Below are positions 32,023-42,500 of a stretch of 64,000 nt of DNA, piece after piece. Each line of letters begins with the position of its first letter. Position 1 is the stretch's first letter. Location: assembly GCF_014268495.2 (NCBI RefSeq), contig NZ_CP077087.1:4545001-4609000 (forward strand), read 5' to 3'. Under the pieces are notes generated by a model, which ran no database searches, was not told the DNA's origin, and saw only the letters and a program-made list of their open reading frames with translations. Origin of the DNA: Pseudomonas monsensis (GTDB taxonomy: Bacteria > Pseudomonadota > Gammaproteobacteria > Pseudomonadales > Pseudomonadaceae). The position numbers and the translations under genes were made by a program.

Positions 32023-33759
32023 ATGCGTCATTTTTTTCTTTTGTTTGCTCTGCTGATGTCCAGCCTGGCCCAGGCTGGAAACAATCCATTTGATACAAAA
32101 CCGGAGTTTCTGCCGGTCGACAAGGCTTTCGTGCTCACCTCCGAACGTCTGGAGTCTGGGGAAACCCAGTTGTTCTGGCAGATCACCGACGGCTATTACC
32201 TGTACCAGAAACGCCTGAAATTCGACGGTCTGGCGGCGGCGCAACAACCAGCGCTGCCTGAGGGCGAGTCCCACAGCGACGAGTTTTTCGGTGAACAACC
32301 GGTGTATCGCCAAGGCCTGGAAGTGAAAATCCCGGCGACGGCCAGCGGGCAGATCAAGGTCAGTTACCAGGGCTGTGCCGATGCCGGACTGTGTTATCCG
32401 CCGCAAACCCGGGTCATTGATCTGGGCGGCAAGGCATCCGCCACCACGGCGAGCGACGAAGCACCGGATCAAGCCCTGGCCAGCAGTCTGCAACAGCGGG
32501 CGCTGGGCTGGAGTCTGCTGGTGTTTTTCGGCCTTGGCCTGTTGCTGGCGTTTACCCCGTGCTCGTTGCCGATGTTGCCGATTCTGGCGGGCATGATCGT
32601 CGGCAGTGGCGCGACACCCCGTCGTGGTTTTGCGCTCGCCAGCAGTTACGTGATCTGCATGGCACTGGTGTACGCCGCCATGGGCGTGATTGCCGCGCTG
32701 CTGGGCGCCAACCTTCAGGCCTGGTTGCAGAACCCGTGGCTGCTGGGGGCGTTCGCTGCGGTATTTGTGGTGCTGGCACTGCCGATGTTCGGCTTCTTTG
32801 AACTGCAATTGCCGGTGGCGTTGCGCGATCGCCTCGAACACGCCTCGCGCAGCCGCAGCGGTGGCAGCCTGATCGGTGCCGGTGTGCTGGGCGCCTTGTC
32901 CGGTCTGCTGGTCGGCCCATGCATGACCGCACCACTGGCCGGAGCCCTGTTGTATATCGCCCAGAGCGGTAACGCGCTGCACGGCGGCTTGATTCTGTTT
33001 GCGCTGGGCATCGGCATCGGTGTGCCGTTGTTGTTGCTGGTGACCGTCGGCAATCGCTTCCTGCCCAAACCCGGCGCCTGGATGAATCTGCTCAAGGGCA
33101 TCTTCGGTTTCCTGTTCCTCGCCACCGCGTTGCTGATGTTGCGCCCGGTACTGGATTCGTCGTTGTGGCTGGGCCTGTGCGGCGCGCTGCTGCTGATCGC
33201 CGCGTTCTGCGCCTGGAAGCAATCGGAAGGGTATGGCCGGGTCGCGCAGGTGTTCGGCGCCATCTCGTTGTTGTTGGGACTGTGGGGCAGCCTGCTGATG
33301 ATCGGCGCGGCGGGCGGCGGCGACGATCCGTATCAACCCTTGCAGGTATACAGCGCCGGCCGTGTGGCCAGCGCGGCACCGAGCGGTCATGAAGCGTTCA
33401 CCACGATCAAGGACCCCGCAGCACTGCAACGCGAACTGGATGCCGCCACGGCCCAGGGCCAGTGGGTGCTGCTCGATTATTACGCCGACTGGTGCGTGTC
33501 GTGCAAAGTCATGGAGAAGCAGGTGTTTGGCCAGGCCAAGGTGATGCAGGCGCTGAGCGACGTGCGTCTGCTCAGGCTGGATGTCACCGCTGACAATGCG
33601 GCCAGCCGCGAACTGCTTGGCCGTTACAAGGTTCCGGGCCCACCGAGTTTCGTCTGGATCGGCGCCGACGGTGAAGAGCGCCGCAGCCAGCGCATCACCG
33701 GCGAAGTCGATGCCGAGACGTTCCTGCAACGCTGGACCACCACCCGAGACGCTCATTAA
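32023..33759 (+). CDS. dsbD: thiol:disulfide interchange protein DsbD
   Basis: A 578-residue protein with the complete DsbD layout. There is a signal peptide (residues 1-18), a periplasmic alpha domain with the Cys pair in YQGCADAGLCYPPQ, a central domain of eight membrane segments with conserved Cys (FTPCSLPMLP and VGPCMTAPLAG), and a C-terminal thioredoxin-like gamma domain with DWCVSCKVME. It moves electrons from cytoplasmic thioredoxin to periplasmic thiol proteins such as DsbG or DsbC. The start MRHFFLLF was chosen for its signal peptide. First gene of dsbD-tlpA-dsbG, equivalent to PA2478-PA2476 (dsbD2 set). Confidence 0.92.
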   Translation: MRHFFLLFALLMSSLAQAGNNPFDTKPEFLPVDKAFVLTSERLESGETQLFWQITDGYYLYQKRLKFDGLAAAQQPALPEGESHSDEFFGEQPVYRQGLEVKIPATASGQIKVSYQGCADAGLCYPPQTRVIDLGGKASATTASDEAPDQALASSLQQRALGWSLLVFFGLGLLLAFTPCSLPMLPILAGMIVGSGATPRRGFALASSYVICMALVYAAMGVIAALLGANLQAWLQNPWLLGAFAAVFVVLALPMFGFFELQLPVALRDRLEHASRSRSGGSLIGAGVLGALSGLLVGPCMTAPLAGALLYIAQSGNALHGGLILFALGIGIGVPLLLLVTVGNRFLPKPGAWMNLLKGIFGFLFLATALLMLRPVLDSSLWLGLCGALLLIAAFCAWKQSEGYGRVAQVFGAISLLLGLWGSLLMIGAAGGGDDPYQPLQVYSAGRVASAAPSGHEAFTTIKDPAALQRELDAATAQGQWVLLDYYADWCVSCKVMEKQVFGQAKVMQALSDVRLLRLDVTADNAASRELLGRYKVPGPPSFVWIGADGEERRSQRITGEVDAETFLQRWTTTRDAH

Positions 33760-34640
33760 TGCTGACTTTCACCCTCGGCACCTTTGCCATCGCGCTGAAC
33801 CATCTGCTGCTGATCAGTGCCTTGGCGCTGGCGACCTTTGTCGGCTGGCGGGTGGCCAAACGCGGTGGCGAGAACCCCGAGTCGGCGCTGTTCAGTCTGT
33901 TCCTGCTAGGCATGCTGGCGGCGCGTATCGCGTTCGTGGCGGTGTACTGGTCGCATTATCGCAATGACCCGTGGCAGATCGTCGACCTGCGCGATGGCGG
34001 CTTCCTCGCCTGGCCGGGGGTGATCGTGTTGCTGCTCGTTGCGCTGTATCGCGGCTGGCGGCGCCCGGGGTTGCGGCGCCCGCTGGGTTTTGGCGTGGCC
34101 AGTGGTGTGCTGTTCTGGCTGTTGGCGACCCTGTCACTGAACATTTACGAACAAGGCACCCGTCTGCCGGACATCGCCCTGCGTAACGCAGCCGGTGAAA
34201 CCATCAAGCTCAGCGATTATCAGGGCGGTCCGCTGGTGATCAACCTGTGGGCGACCTGGTGTCCACCGTGCCGGCGCGAGATGCCGGTCCTGGAAAATGC
34301 TCAACTGCAACGGCCTGACCTGACCTTCCTGTTTGTCAATCAGGGCGAGAGCATGCAAAGCGTGGCGACATTTCTCGAAACCCAGGGCCTGAGCCTGACC
34401 AATGTGTTGTTCGACCGCAGCGGCCAAGTGGGCCAAGCCGTGGGCTCCATGGCATTGCCGACTACCCTGTTCTATAGCCCCGACGGTCGCCTGCTGAGCA
34501 GCCACCTGGGTGAGTTGTCCAATGCCAGTCTGGCTCGCGCACTGGAAAATTTCGATGCACCACACTCCCAATCGAACCCGGCCATTGCTCCGGCCACCTC
34601 TGCAAGGAAACTGCCATGCCCCGCCTCCGCCACCTGCTGA
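33759..34640 (+). CDS. TlpA-type thioredoxin with N-terminal membrane domain
   Basis: A 293-residue protein with about four N-terminal membrane segments (residues 1-130) followed by a periplasmic thioredoxin-like TlpA/ResA domain (about 140-275) whose active site is WATWCPPCRREMP. The membrane part is unusual for TlpA proteins and resembles the helical region of prolipoprotein transferase-like fusions. It probably takes electrons from DsbD to reduce a periplasmic substrate. The start shares one base with the dsbD stop (TAATG), and its last 25 bp overlap dsbG. Equivalent of PA2477 by position. Confidence 0.85.
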   Translation: MLTFTLGTFAIALNHLLLISALALATFVGWRVAKRGGENPESALFSLFLLGMLAARIAFVAVYWSHYRNDPWQIVDLRDGGFLAWPGVIVLLLVALYRGWRRPGLRRPLGFGVASGVLFWLLATLSLNIYEQGTRLPDIALRNAAGETIKLSDYQGGPLVINLWATWCPPCRREMPVLENAQLQRPDLTFLFVNQGESMQSVATFLETQGLSLTNVLFDRSGQVGQAVGSMALPTTLFYSPDGRLLSSHLGELSNASLARALENFDAPHSQSNPAIAPATSARKLPCPASATC

Positions 34641-35386
34641 CGCTGACAATGGGCGCTGCCCTGTTGCATTTGCCGTCGCTGCAGGCTGCTGAAGAACTGC
34701 CTGCCGCGATCAAGCAGATCGAGGCCAAAGGCGCAAAAATCGTCGGCCAGTTCGATGCGCCTGATGGTTTGCGTGGTTACGCGGCGCAATACCAGAACCG
34801 TGGCATGGCGCTCTACCTCACCCCGGATGGCAAGCACGTGCTGCTCGGCAACCTGTACGACGCCGACGGCAAAGACCTGAGCAGCGAACCGTTGCAGAAA
34901 CTGGTGTATGCGCCGATGGCCAAGGAAGTCTGGGCCAAGTTCGAGGCTAGCAACTGGATTCAGGACGGCAACAAGGATGCACCGCGCACGGTGTACCTGT
35001 TCAGCGACCCGAACTGCCCGTACTGCAACATGTTCTGGGAACAGGCACGCCCTTGGGTCAAGGCCGGCAAAGTGCAGTTGCGGCACATCATGGTCGGGAT
35101 CATTCGCGAAGACAGCCCGGGCAAGTCCGCCGCGCTGCTGGCAGCCAAGGATCCGGCCAAGGCGCTGGAGGATCACGAGAAGGCTGGCAAAGCCAGTTCG
35201 CTCAAGGCCTTGAAGGACATTCCGGCGGCGGTGCAGACCAAACTGGCGGCCAACATGCAGTTGATGGAGGACCTGGACTTGCAGGCGACCCCGGCGATTT
35301 TCTACATGGACGACAAGGGTGAGCTGCAACAACAGCAAGGGGCGCCTTCGCCGGACAAGCTGGCGAAGATTCTCGGCCCGAAATAG
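34616..35386 (+). CDS. dsbG: thiol:disulfide interchange protein DsbG
   Basis: A 256-residue periplasmic protein: signal peptide (about residues 1-24, ending LQAAE), an N-terminal dimerisation domain and a C-terminal thioredoxin-fold catalytic domain with CPYC in SDPNCPYCNMFW and cis-Pro in LQATPAIFYM. DsbG protects single cysteines from over-oxidation and isomerises disulfides; it is kept reduced by DsbD, encoded two genes upstream. Ribosome binding site AGGAAACTGCC lies inside the end of the tlpA gene. Confidence 0.9.
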   Translation: MPRLRHLLTLTMGAALLHLPSLQAAEELPAAIKQIEAKGAKIVGQFDAPDGLRGYAAQYQNRGMALYLTPDGKHVLLGNLYDADGKDLSSEPLQKLVYAPMAKEVWAKFEASNWIQDGNKDAPRTVYLFSDPNCPYCNMFWEQARPWVKAGKVQLRHIMVGIIREDSPGKSAALLAAKDPAKALEDHEKAGKASSLKALKDIPAAVQTKLAANMQLMEDLDLQATPAIFYMDDKGELQQQQGAPSPDKLAKILGPK

Positions 35387-35414
35387 CTCCGGACCTTTCG
35401 AAACCTGGCGGCCC

Positions 35415-35482
35415 TTTCACGAGCAAGCCCGCTGCCACCCTGGACTGAAATCCTCTGTGGCAGCGGGCTTGCTCGCGAAGAA
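35415..35482. repeat. REP pair
   Basis: Inverted arms TTCACGAGCAAGCCCGCTGC (about 35415-35434) and GCAGCGGGCTTGCTCGCGAA (to about 35480) enclose a 26-bp loop. It lies between the convergent dsbG and alpha/beta hydrolase genes, where it could block opposing transcription. Confidence 0.88.
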
Positions 35483-35485
35483 CGT

Positions 35486-36310
35486 TTACGCGGTGTGGCG
35501 GTTGCGCTCGCTCAAGAAGCTGAACAGCACCTCGTTCACAAACGCCGGATTCTCCAGACTGGAGATATGCCCTGCCTCCGGCACCAACACCCACGGGCAA
35601 CCAATCAACTCAGCCATTTCCTGCGTTTCCGCCGGTGGCCGTGGTTTGTCCTGATCGCCGCACAGCACCAGCGTGGCCTGCGCATTCAACTCGCCCAGGC
35701 GTGGCAACAGATCATCCCGACTGAAGGTGATACGCCCCATTGGCACGATGCTGTCGCGCAGACGGTCAGACGAATACGCCGCCAGTTTCGCGCGGAAATC
35801 CTGGTAAAGCGCCGACTGCGGATCAATGCCCGGACGGAAGAAGATCGGCACGACGATGTCGAGCAAGAGGTCAGAGATTTCGCCGGACTCTTCGATCTGC
35901 TTGAACAGCGAAAAATAGTACTGGCGGGTAGGCTCTGGCTCGACGCCGACGTAAGTGTCCATCAGCACCAGGCCGTTGACCCGTTGCGGCGCCGACAATG
36001 CCAGGCGTACGCCCCACATGCCTCCGACCGACAACCCGACCAGAGTGACCTGGTCGATCTCCAGGTGATCGAGCAACGCCTGCACCTGACGGGCGATGTC
36101 GTCCAGCGAAGTGGTGCCTTGCGGCAACGCGCCGGACTCACCGTGGCCCCAAAGATCCAGGGCGATCACCCGATAGTGCGGCGACAGTGCAGCAATCTGC
36201 GGCGCCCACATGGCGGTGTCCCACAGATAACTGCCCGCCAGCAACACGGCCGGGCCGGTGCCTTGATCAATGTAGTGCAGCGCTTGTCCGTCAACCGTGA
36301 AAAAAGCCAT
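35486..36310 (-). CDS. alpha/beta-fold hydrolase
   Basis: A 274-residue serine hydrolase with nucleophile elbow GLSVGGMWG (about residue 95), acid near GDQDKPRPP and base His in EAGHISS. A lid region rich in aromatics (QYYFSLFKQIEE) follows. No signal peptide is seen. It resembles 3-oxoadipate enol-lactonase and other small esterases, without a clear assignment. It lies downstream of pvdL on the same strand but behind that gene's terminator. An association with pyoverdine is possible by position only. Confidence 0.82.
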   Translation of the reverse strand: MAFFTVDGQALHYIDQGTGPAVLLAGSYLWDTAMWAPQIAALSPHYRVIALDLWGHGESGALPQGTTSLDDIARQVQALLDHLEIDQVTLVGLSVGGMWGVRLALSAPQRVNGLVLMDTYVGVEPEPTRQYYFSLFKQIEESGEISDLLLDIVVPIFFRPGIDPQSALYQDFRAKLAAYSSDRLRDSIVPMGRITFSRDDLLPRLGELNAQATLVLCGDQDKPRPPAETQEMAELIGCPWVLVPEAGHISSLENPAFVNEVLFSFLSERNRHTA

Positions 36311-36330
36311 CGACCACCCCCGCGGTAGAA

Positions 36331-36360
36331 AAAGAGAACCGGCAGCCTGAGCTGCCGGTA
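36331..36360 (-). terminator. pvdL terminator
   Basis: CCGGCAGC (36339-36346) and GCTGCCGG (36351-36358) form an 8-bp stem with a 4-base loop; on the minus strand it is followed by TTCTCTTTTT. It ends the pvdL transcript before the hydrolase gene. Confidence 0.8.
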
Positions 36361-36424
36361 GTTTGTCGTCAACCTGGGAAATGTACGTGAATGTGCCGGT
36401 TTATTTGTGTTGAATTCACTGACG

Positions 36425-36520
36425 CCATCGCTGGCAAGCCAGCTCCCACAGGTTCTACGCTGCACACAAATGTTGTGAACACGTTCGATCAGTGTGGGCG
36501 CTGGCTTGCCAGCAATGGGG
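36425..36520. repeat. REP pair of a second sequence type
   Basis: Inverted arms ATCGCTGGCAAGCCAGCTCC (left) and GCGCTGGCTTGCCAGCAATG (right) with outer CCCAC/GTGGG. Core sequence differs from the CGCGGGCAAGCCCGC type seen at 14196 and 35415. It lies in the pvdL 3' region, before the terminator. Confidence 0.85.
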
Positions 36521-36527
36521 CCGCAGA

Positions 36528-39500
36528 TTACAACCCTTCCAGCTCCGCCATCAGGTCATTCAACCGATCCACCTTGTCCTCGGTGATGTCACTGGCCGCC
36601 AGGCCTTCGATGTACTCGGCCAGTTCCTGCACCGTGCTGCACTCGAACATCGCCCGCAGCGGCACATCGCGTTGCAGGGTTTTCTGCACCCGCGAAGCGA
36701 TCTGCGTAGCCAGCAACGAATGCCCGCCCAACTCGAAGAAGTTGTCGCGCACGCCGACCTTGTCGACCTTCAGCACCTCGGCCCAGATATCGGCCAAGGT
36801 CTGCTCCAGCTCGTTGCGCGGGGCCAGGTAATCCGCGCTCTGCAACTGGCCGATCTCCAGCGCCGGCAGGGCCTTGCGGTCGAGTTTGCCGTTGGCGTTA
36901 TGCGGCAGCTGATCCAGCCACAACCAGTGCAGCGGCACCATGTATTCCGGCAGTTCGCTGCGCAGGCGTTGCTTGATCCGTTCCAGGCGTTCGCTCGGAT
37001 TGAGCGCCGAATCCGCCGCGACCAGATAGCCGACCAGGTGCTTGCCGTTGACCCCTTCCTGCACCCCGACCGCCGCATCACGGACTTCCGGTTGCTCGTG
37101 CAGACGCGCCTCGATTTCACCCAGTTCGATGCGGTAACCGCGAATCTTCACCTGATGGTCGACCCGACCGACGTATTCCAGCACACCGTCACTGCGGCGC
37201 CGCGCCAGGTCACCGGTACGGTACAGACGCTCGCCCGGCGCGCCGAACGGGTTCGGTACGAACACCGGCGCGGTGCGCAGCGGATCGCTGACGTAACCGC
37301 GACCGACGCCAGTACCGGCCACGCACAACTCCCCCACCGCACCCAACGGCACCAATTCCAGCGCGCCATCGACCAGATAGAGCAGGTTGTTGTCGGTCGG
37401 CGTACCAATCGGCAAGTAGCTGCCGCGGGTCGAGGCCAGATCGACGCGGAAAAACGCCACGTCATCGGAACATTCTGCCGGACCGTAAGCATTGACCAGC
37501 CCGATCTGCGGATAACGCAACAGCCACTGATGCGCCAGTTCCGGCGGCATCGCTTCGCCAGTCGGCAGCATCCAGCGCAGGCCGTCGAGGCTCAGGCGCT
37601 CCGAGGCAAGCATGCCTTGTATCAGCGACGGCACGCTCTCCAGCACGGTGATGCCCTGCGCCTGCACGTGCACCAGCAAACCCTGCGGATCGTGGGCGAT
37701 GGTGTTCGGCACAATGTCCACCCGAGCGCCGAACAGCGGCGCGGCGAGGAACTGCCAGACCGAAATGTCGAAGCTTTGCGAAGCGGTCTGTGCGATCACA
37801 TCGGCGTCGCTCAGATCGAGGTACGGACGCTTGCTCAACTGGTTGTTGAGCATGCCGCGCTGCTCGACCATCACGCCTTTCGGCAGGCCGGTCGAGCCCG
37901 AGGTGTAGATCACATAGGCGAGGTTGTCCGGGCCGCTGTGAATACCCGGGTTTTCCACCGATGTCGTCTGCGCTTGCAGCGTTTCCCAGACCAACAGACG
38001 CGGACGGTTGGCGCAGCTGAATTCATCCAGCAAGGCCTGCGCCTGTGCCTGGCAGGCGGCACTGCACACCAGCACCGGCGCCCGGCTCAGCTCAAGGATG
38101 CGTTGCAGGCGCTGGCCCGGCAGGCCGGGATCCAGCGGCAGGTAACCGCCACCGGCCTTGAAGCTGCCGATGATCATCCCGAGCAGATCGAGGTTACGCT
38201 CGGCCAGCAACGCCACCGGTTGATCCATCTGCAGCCCGGCTGCGACCAGGGCATGGCCGAGGCGGTTGGCGTTATGGTTCAGCTCGGCATAGCTCAGTTG
38301 CTGATCCAGGCATGTGGCAGCGATGCGTTGCGGGTGCGCCGCCACCTGCGCTTCGAACAGCGCCACGTAGCTCTGCTCCAGTGGATAATCGTGTGCGCTC
38401 TGGTTGCAACCGTGCAGCAGGAAGTCCTGCTCCTCACGGCCCAGCAACGGCAGTTCGGCCATGTCGCCATGGAAGCCATCGACCAGCGCCAGCAACAGAC
38501 GCTTGAACTCGCCGAGCATGCGCTCGATGGTCGACTCGTCGAAGTAGCGCTGGTCATACGACAGATGCAACCCAAGGTCATCGCCCGGATAACACACCGC
38601 CGTCAACGGGAAGTTGGTGTGGGTGCGGCCAGAATCCGAGGTCGCGTTGAGGCTCTGCGCACGGTCCAGTACCGAGACTTCCACCGGCGCGTTTTCAAAC
38701 ACGAACAGGCTGTCGAACAGCGGCTGGCCTTTCGGCAGTTCGCTCTGTTCCTGAATGTTCACCAGCGGCAGGTATTCGTACTCGCGCAGTTGCATGTTGC
38801 TGTCGAGCAGCGCGCTCAGCCACTGGCGCACGCTGCTGCGCTGATCGTCCTCGGGCATTTTCACCCGCAGGGCAATGCTGTTGATAAACAGGCCGACGGT
38901 GCGTTGCATCTCCGGCATGTCCACCGGACGCCCGGCCACGGTCACACCAAACAGCACGTCACGATCACCGCTCAGGCGGCGCAGCACCAAGGCCCACGCC
39001 GCTTGAGCGAAGGTGTTCACTGTCAGTTGATGGGCCTGGGCCAGTTCACGCAGACGTGCACCGTCCTCGACCTTGAGGCGGGTGTAGCAGTCGCCGACGA
39101 TCATGCCGCCGCTTTCGCCGGCATGTTCACGCAGGAACGGCCGGTCGCTCGGGATCGGCGTGGTGCGCTCGAACCCTTGCAGGTTCTGCTGCCACCACTG
39201 GCGCGCCTCGGCCAGGCTCTGGCGTTGCAGCCAGCCGATGTAATCGCGGTAGCGCGGCGGCACCGACAATTGCGCTTCGCGACCTTCACCGAGGGCGGTG
39301 TAGATCTCGAAAAAATCGTTCATCAGCAACGAGCGGCACCAGGCATCAATCAGGATGTGGTGGTTGCTCATCATGAACCAGTAACGCGCCGCGCCGACCT
39401 TGATCAGGCGCAGGTGGAACGGTGCCTGATTGAGCAGATCGAAACCGGTCTCGCGCTCGCTTTTGAGCAACGCCTGCAGCTTCGGTTCTTGCTCGTCCTC

Positions 39501-42500
39501 GGCAACGGTGCTCCAGTCCAGGTACTCAATCGGCGTGCGCCCCGGGGAGTGAATCACTTGCAGCATGTCTTCGCCGACGTTCCAGCAGAACGACGCACGC
39601 AGCGCTTCGTGACGGGCGACCACCGCTTGCCAGGCCTGGGCAAAACGCTCGGGATCGAGTTCGCTGTTGATGCGGTAGCGATCCTGCATGTAGTACAGGC
39701 CCGTGCCCGGTTCGAGCAAGGTGTGCAGGAGCATGCCTTCCTGCATCGGCGTCAGCGGATAGACGTCTTCGATGTGCGCCGCCGGCACCGGCAACGCATC
39801 GAGTTGCGCCTGAGTCAGTTTCGCCAGCGGGAAGTCCGACGGCGTCAACCCGCCGGCCGTGTCTTGCAGGCAATGGGCGATCAGGCTTTGCAGTTCGCCG
39901 AGGTAGGCGTCGGCCAGATCAACGATGGTCTGCGCGTCATATCGCTCGGCGCTGAAGGTCCAGCGCAGCAGCAGTTCACCGCCATACACCTGACTGTCGA
40001 TGCTCAACTCGTTGGGCAGCGGCGCCTGCGGATCGTGGGCGGCGCCGACCGGTTCATCGAGAGGACGGAACAGCGCATCGCTGCCAAAACTCTGGTCGAA
40101 CTGGCCGAGGTAGTTGAAGGTGACCGGTGCGTTGGGCAACGCCGCCATGCTGCGCTGACTGAGGTCATCGGCCAGATAACGCAGGACGCCATAGCCCAGG
40201 CCTTTGTGCGGCACCGCGCGCAGTTGCTCCTTGATCGCCTTGATCGAAGCGCCCTGCCCGGCCGCTTCTTCAATGTTGTGCGGGGTCAGGCGTAATGGAT
40301 AGGCGCTGGTGAACCAGCCGACGGTGCGGGTCAGGTCGATCTCGTCGAACAGGGTTTCGCGGCCGTGGCCTTCGAGCTGAATCAGCGCCGACGGCTGCCC
40401 GCTCCAGCGGCACAAGACGCGGGCCAGCGCAGTCAGCAACAGGTCGTTGACCTGCGTGCGATAGGCACGCGGCGCCTGTTGCAGCAATTGTTGAGTACGC
40501 TCGGCATCGAGGTGCACGCTGACGGTTTGCGCATGCCGGTTCTGCCGTCCACCCTGCGGGTTTTCGCATGGCAGGTCGGCGCTCGGCCCGGCCAGTTGCG
40601 TCTGCCACCAGTTCAGTTCTTCGCGCAGGGATTCGCTGCCGGCGTAGGCCTGCAAGCGTGCCGTCCAGTCCTTGAAGGCACTGGTTTTCGCCGGCAGCTT
40701 CACCGCTTGTTCGGCGTCGAGTTGGCGATACACGGTTTGCAGATCGTCGAGCAGCACGCGCCACGAGACACCGTCGACCACCAAGTGATGGATCGCGATG
40801 AACAGCCGTTGCTGACCTTCGGGTCCATCGACCAGCAACGCGCGCAACAGCGGGCCGTGTTGCAGTTCGAGGCTGCGCTGGGCATCGGCGTACAACGCTT
40901 GGCACTGCTCCATCGCGGGCACCCGCACCTGCCACAACACATTGGCATCGGACACCGGTTGATGCGTGGCCTGCCACTGATCGTTGGCCTGGGTGAAGCG
41001 CAGACGCAAGGCGTCGTGCTGCTCGATCACCGCCAGCAGCGCCTGCTCCAGACGCTGCGGTTCCAGCGCCACGCTCGGCTCCAGCAGCAAGGCCTGGTTC
41101 CAGTGCTGACGCTCCGGGATTTCAGTGTCGAAGAACCAGTGCTGGATCGGCGTCAGCGCCGAGTCACCGCTGACCAGCCCCTGTTCGGCAGTCACTTGCT
41201 CGCTGCGGCTGGCGACCCCGGCGAGGGTCTGCACGGTCTGATGCTGGAACAGGTCCCGCGGGCTGAAATGGATGCCTTGCTGCCGCGCCCGACTGACCAC
41301 TTGAATCGACAGAATCGAGTCGCCACCGAGTTCGAAGAAGTTGTCGTTGAGGCCGACCTGCTTGACGTTGAGCACTTCGCACCAGATCTGCGCCAGGGCC
41401 TGTTCCAGCTCGTTGCTCGGGGCGACGTAGTCCTGACGATTGAGCTCAGGGTCCGGCGCCGGCAAGGCGCGGCGGTCGAGTTTGCCGTTGGCGGTGAGTG
41501 GCATGCGCGCCAGCAGGATCAGGTGCGTCGGCACCATGTAGTCCGGCAGTTGCGCTTTGAGGTGCGCCTTCAATGCGTCGCGCAGTTCGGCCTGTTGTAC
41601 TTCACCTTGCTCGGCGACTTCGCTGACCAGATAGGCAACCAGTTGTTTGCCGCTCGGCGCATCCAGCGCCAGCACCACCGCTTCACGGATCGAAGCGTGA
41701 TCAAGCAGGCGGGTTTCGATCTCGCCCAGTTCGATGCGGAAACCACGAATTTTCACCTGATGGTCGATCCGCCCCAGATACTCCACCAAGCCATCGGCAC
41801 GCTGGCGCACCAGGTCGCCGGTGCGGTACATGCGCCCGCCATTCGCGGCAAACGGGTCGGCGACAAAACGCTCGGCCGTGATGCCCGGGCGGTCGTGATA
41901 ACCCTGCGCCAGACCGGCGCCGCCGACGAACAACTCACCGGTCGCGCCTTGCGGCACCAGCGCCAGATCGGCGTCGAGGATGTACGCCAGGCGGTCGCCG
42001 ATCACGCTGCCGATCGGCACGCTGCCGGCGCCTTCTTCCAGCACTTCCGGGGCCAGACTGGCGAGTGGCATGACCACGGTTTCGGTCGGGCCGTAGGCGT
42101 TGAAAAACAGGCTCGGTTTGAACGCAGCGCGAATCCGCTGCAGGTGTTCACCGGTCAGCGCTTCGCCGCCGGTGATGATCATCCGCACCGGCAGCGTTTG
42201 ATTTTGCGTGGCGAGGAACTGCGCCAACTGGCTGCCGTAGCTCGGGGTGAAACCGAGTACGTTGATCTTGTGGCGGCGGATCAAACCGCAGATTTCTTCG
42301 GCATCCCACTGCCCTTGCGCCCGCAGCACCACTTGCGCGCCGCTGAGCAGCGGCACCAGCAGCCGCTCGGTGGCGGCGTCGAAGTTGATCGAATAGAAGT
42401 GCAGTTCGCAGTCGTCCGGGCGCATGCCGAAACGCGTGATCACGGCCTGGCAGTGCATGGCGATTTCGCCGTGAGAAACCACCACACCCTTCGGTTTACC

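Noticed and set aside
31996..33756. 586-codon minus-strand frame opposite dsbD
   Set aside because: It is rich in Gln, His and Arg and mirrors the codon pattern of dsbD, which has all of its expected domains.
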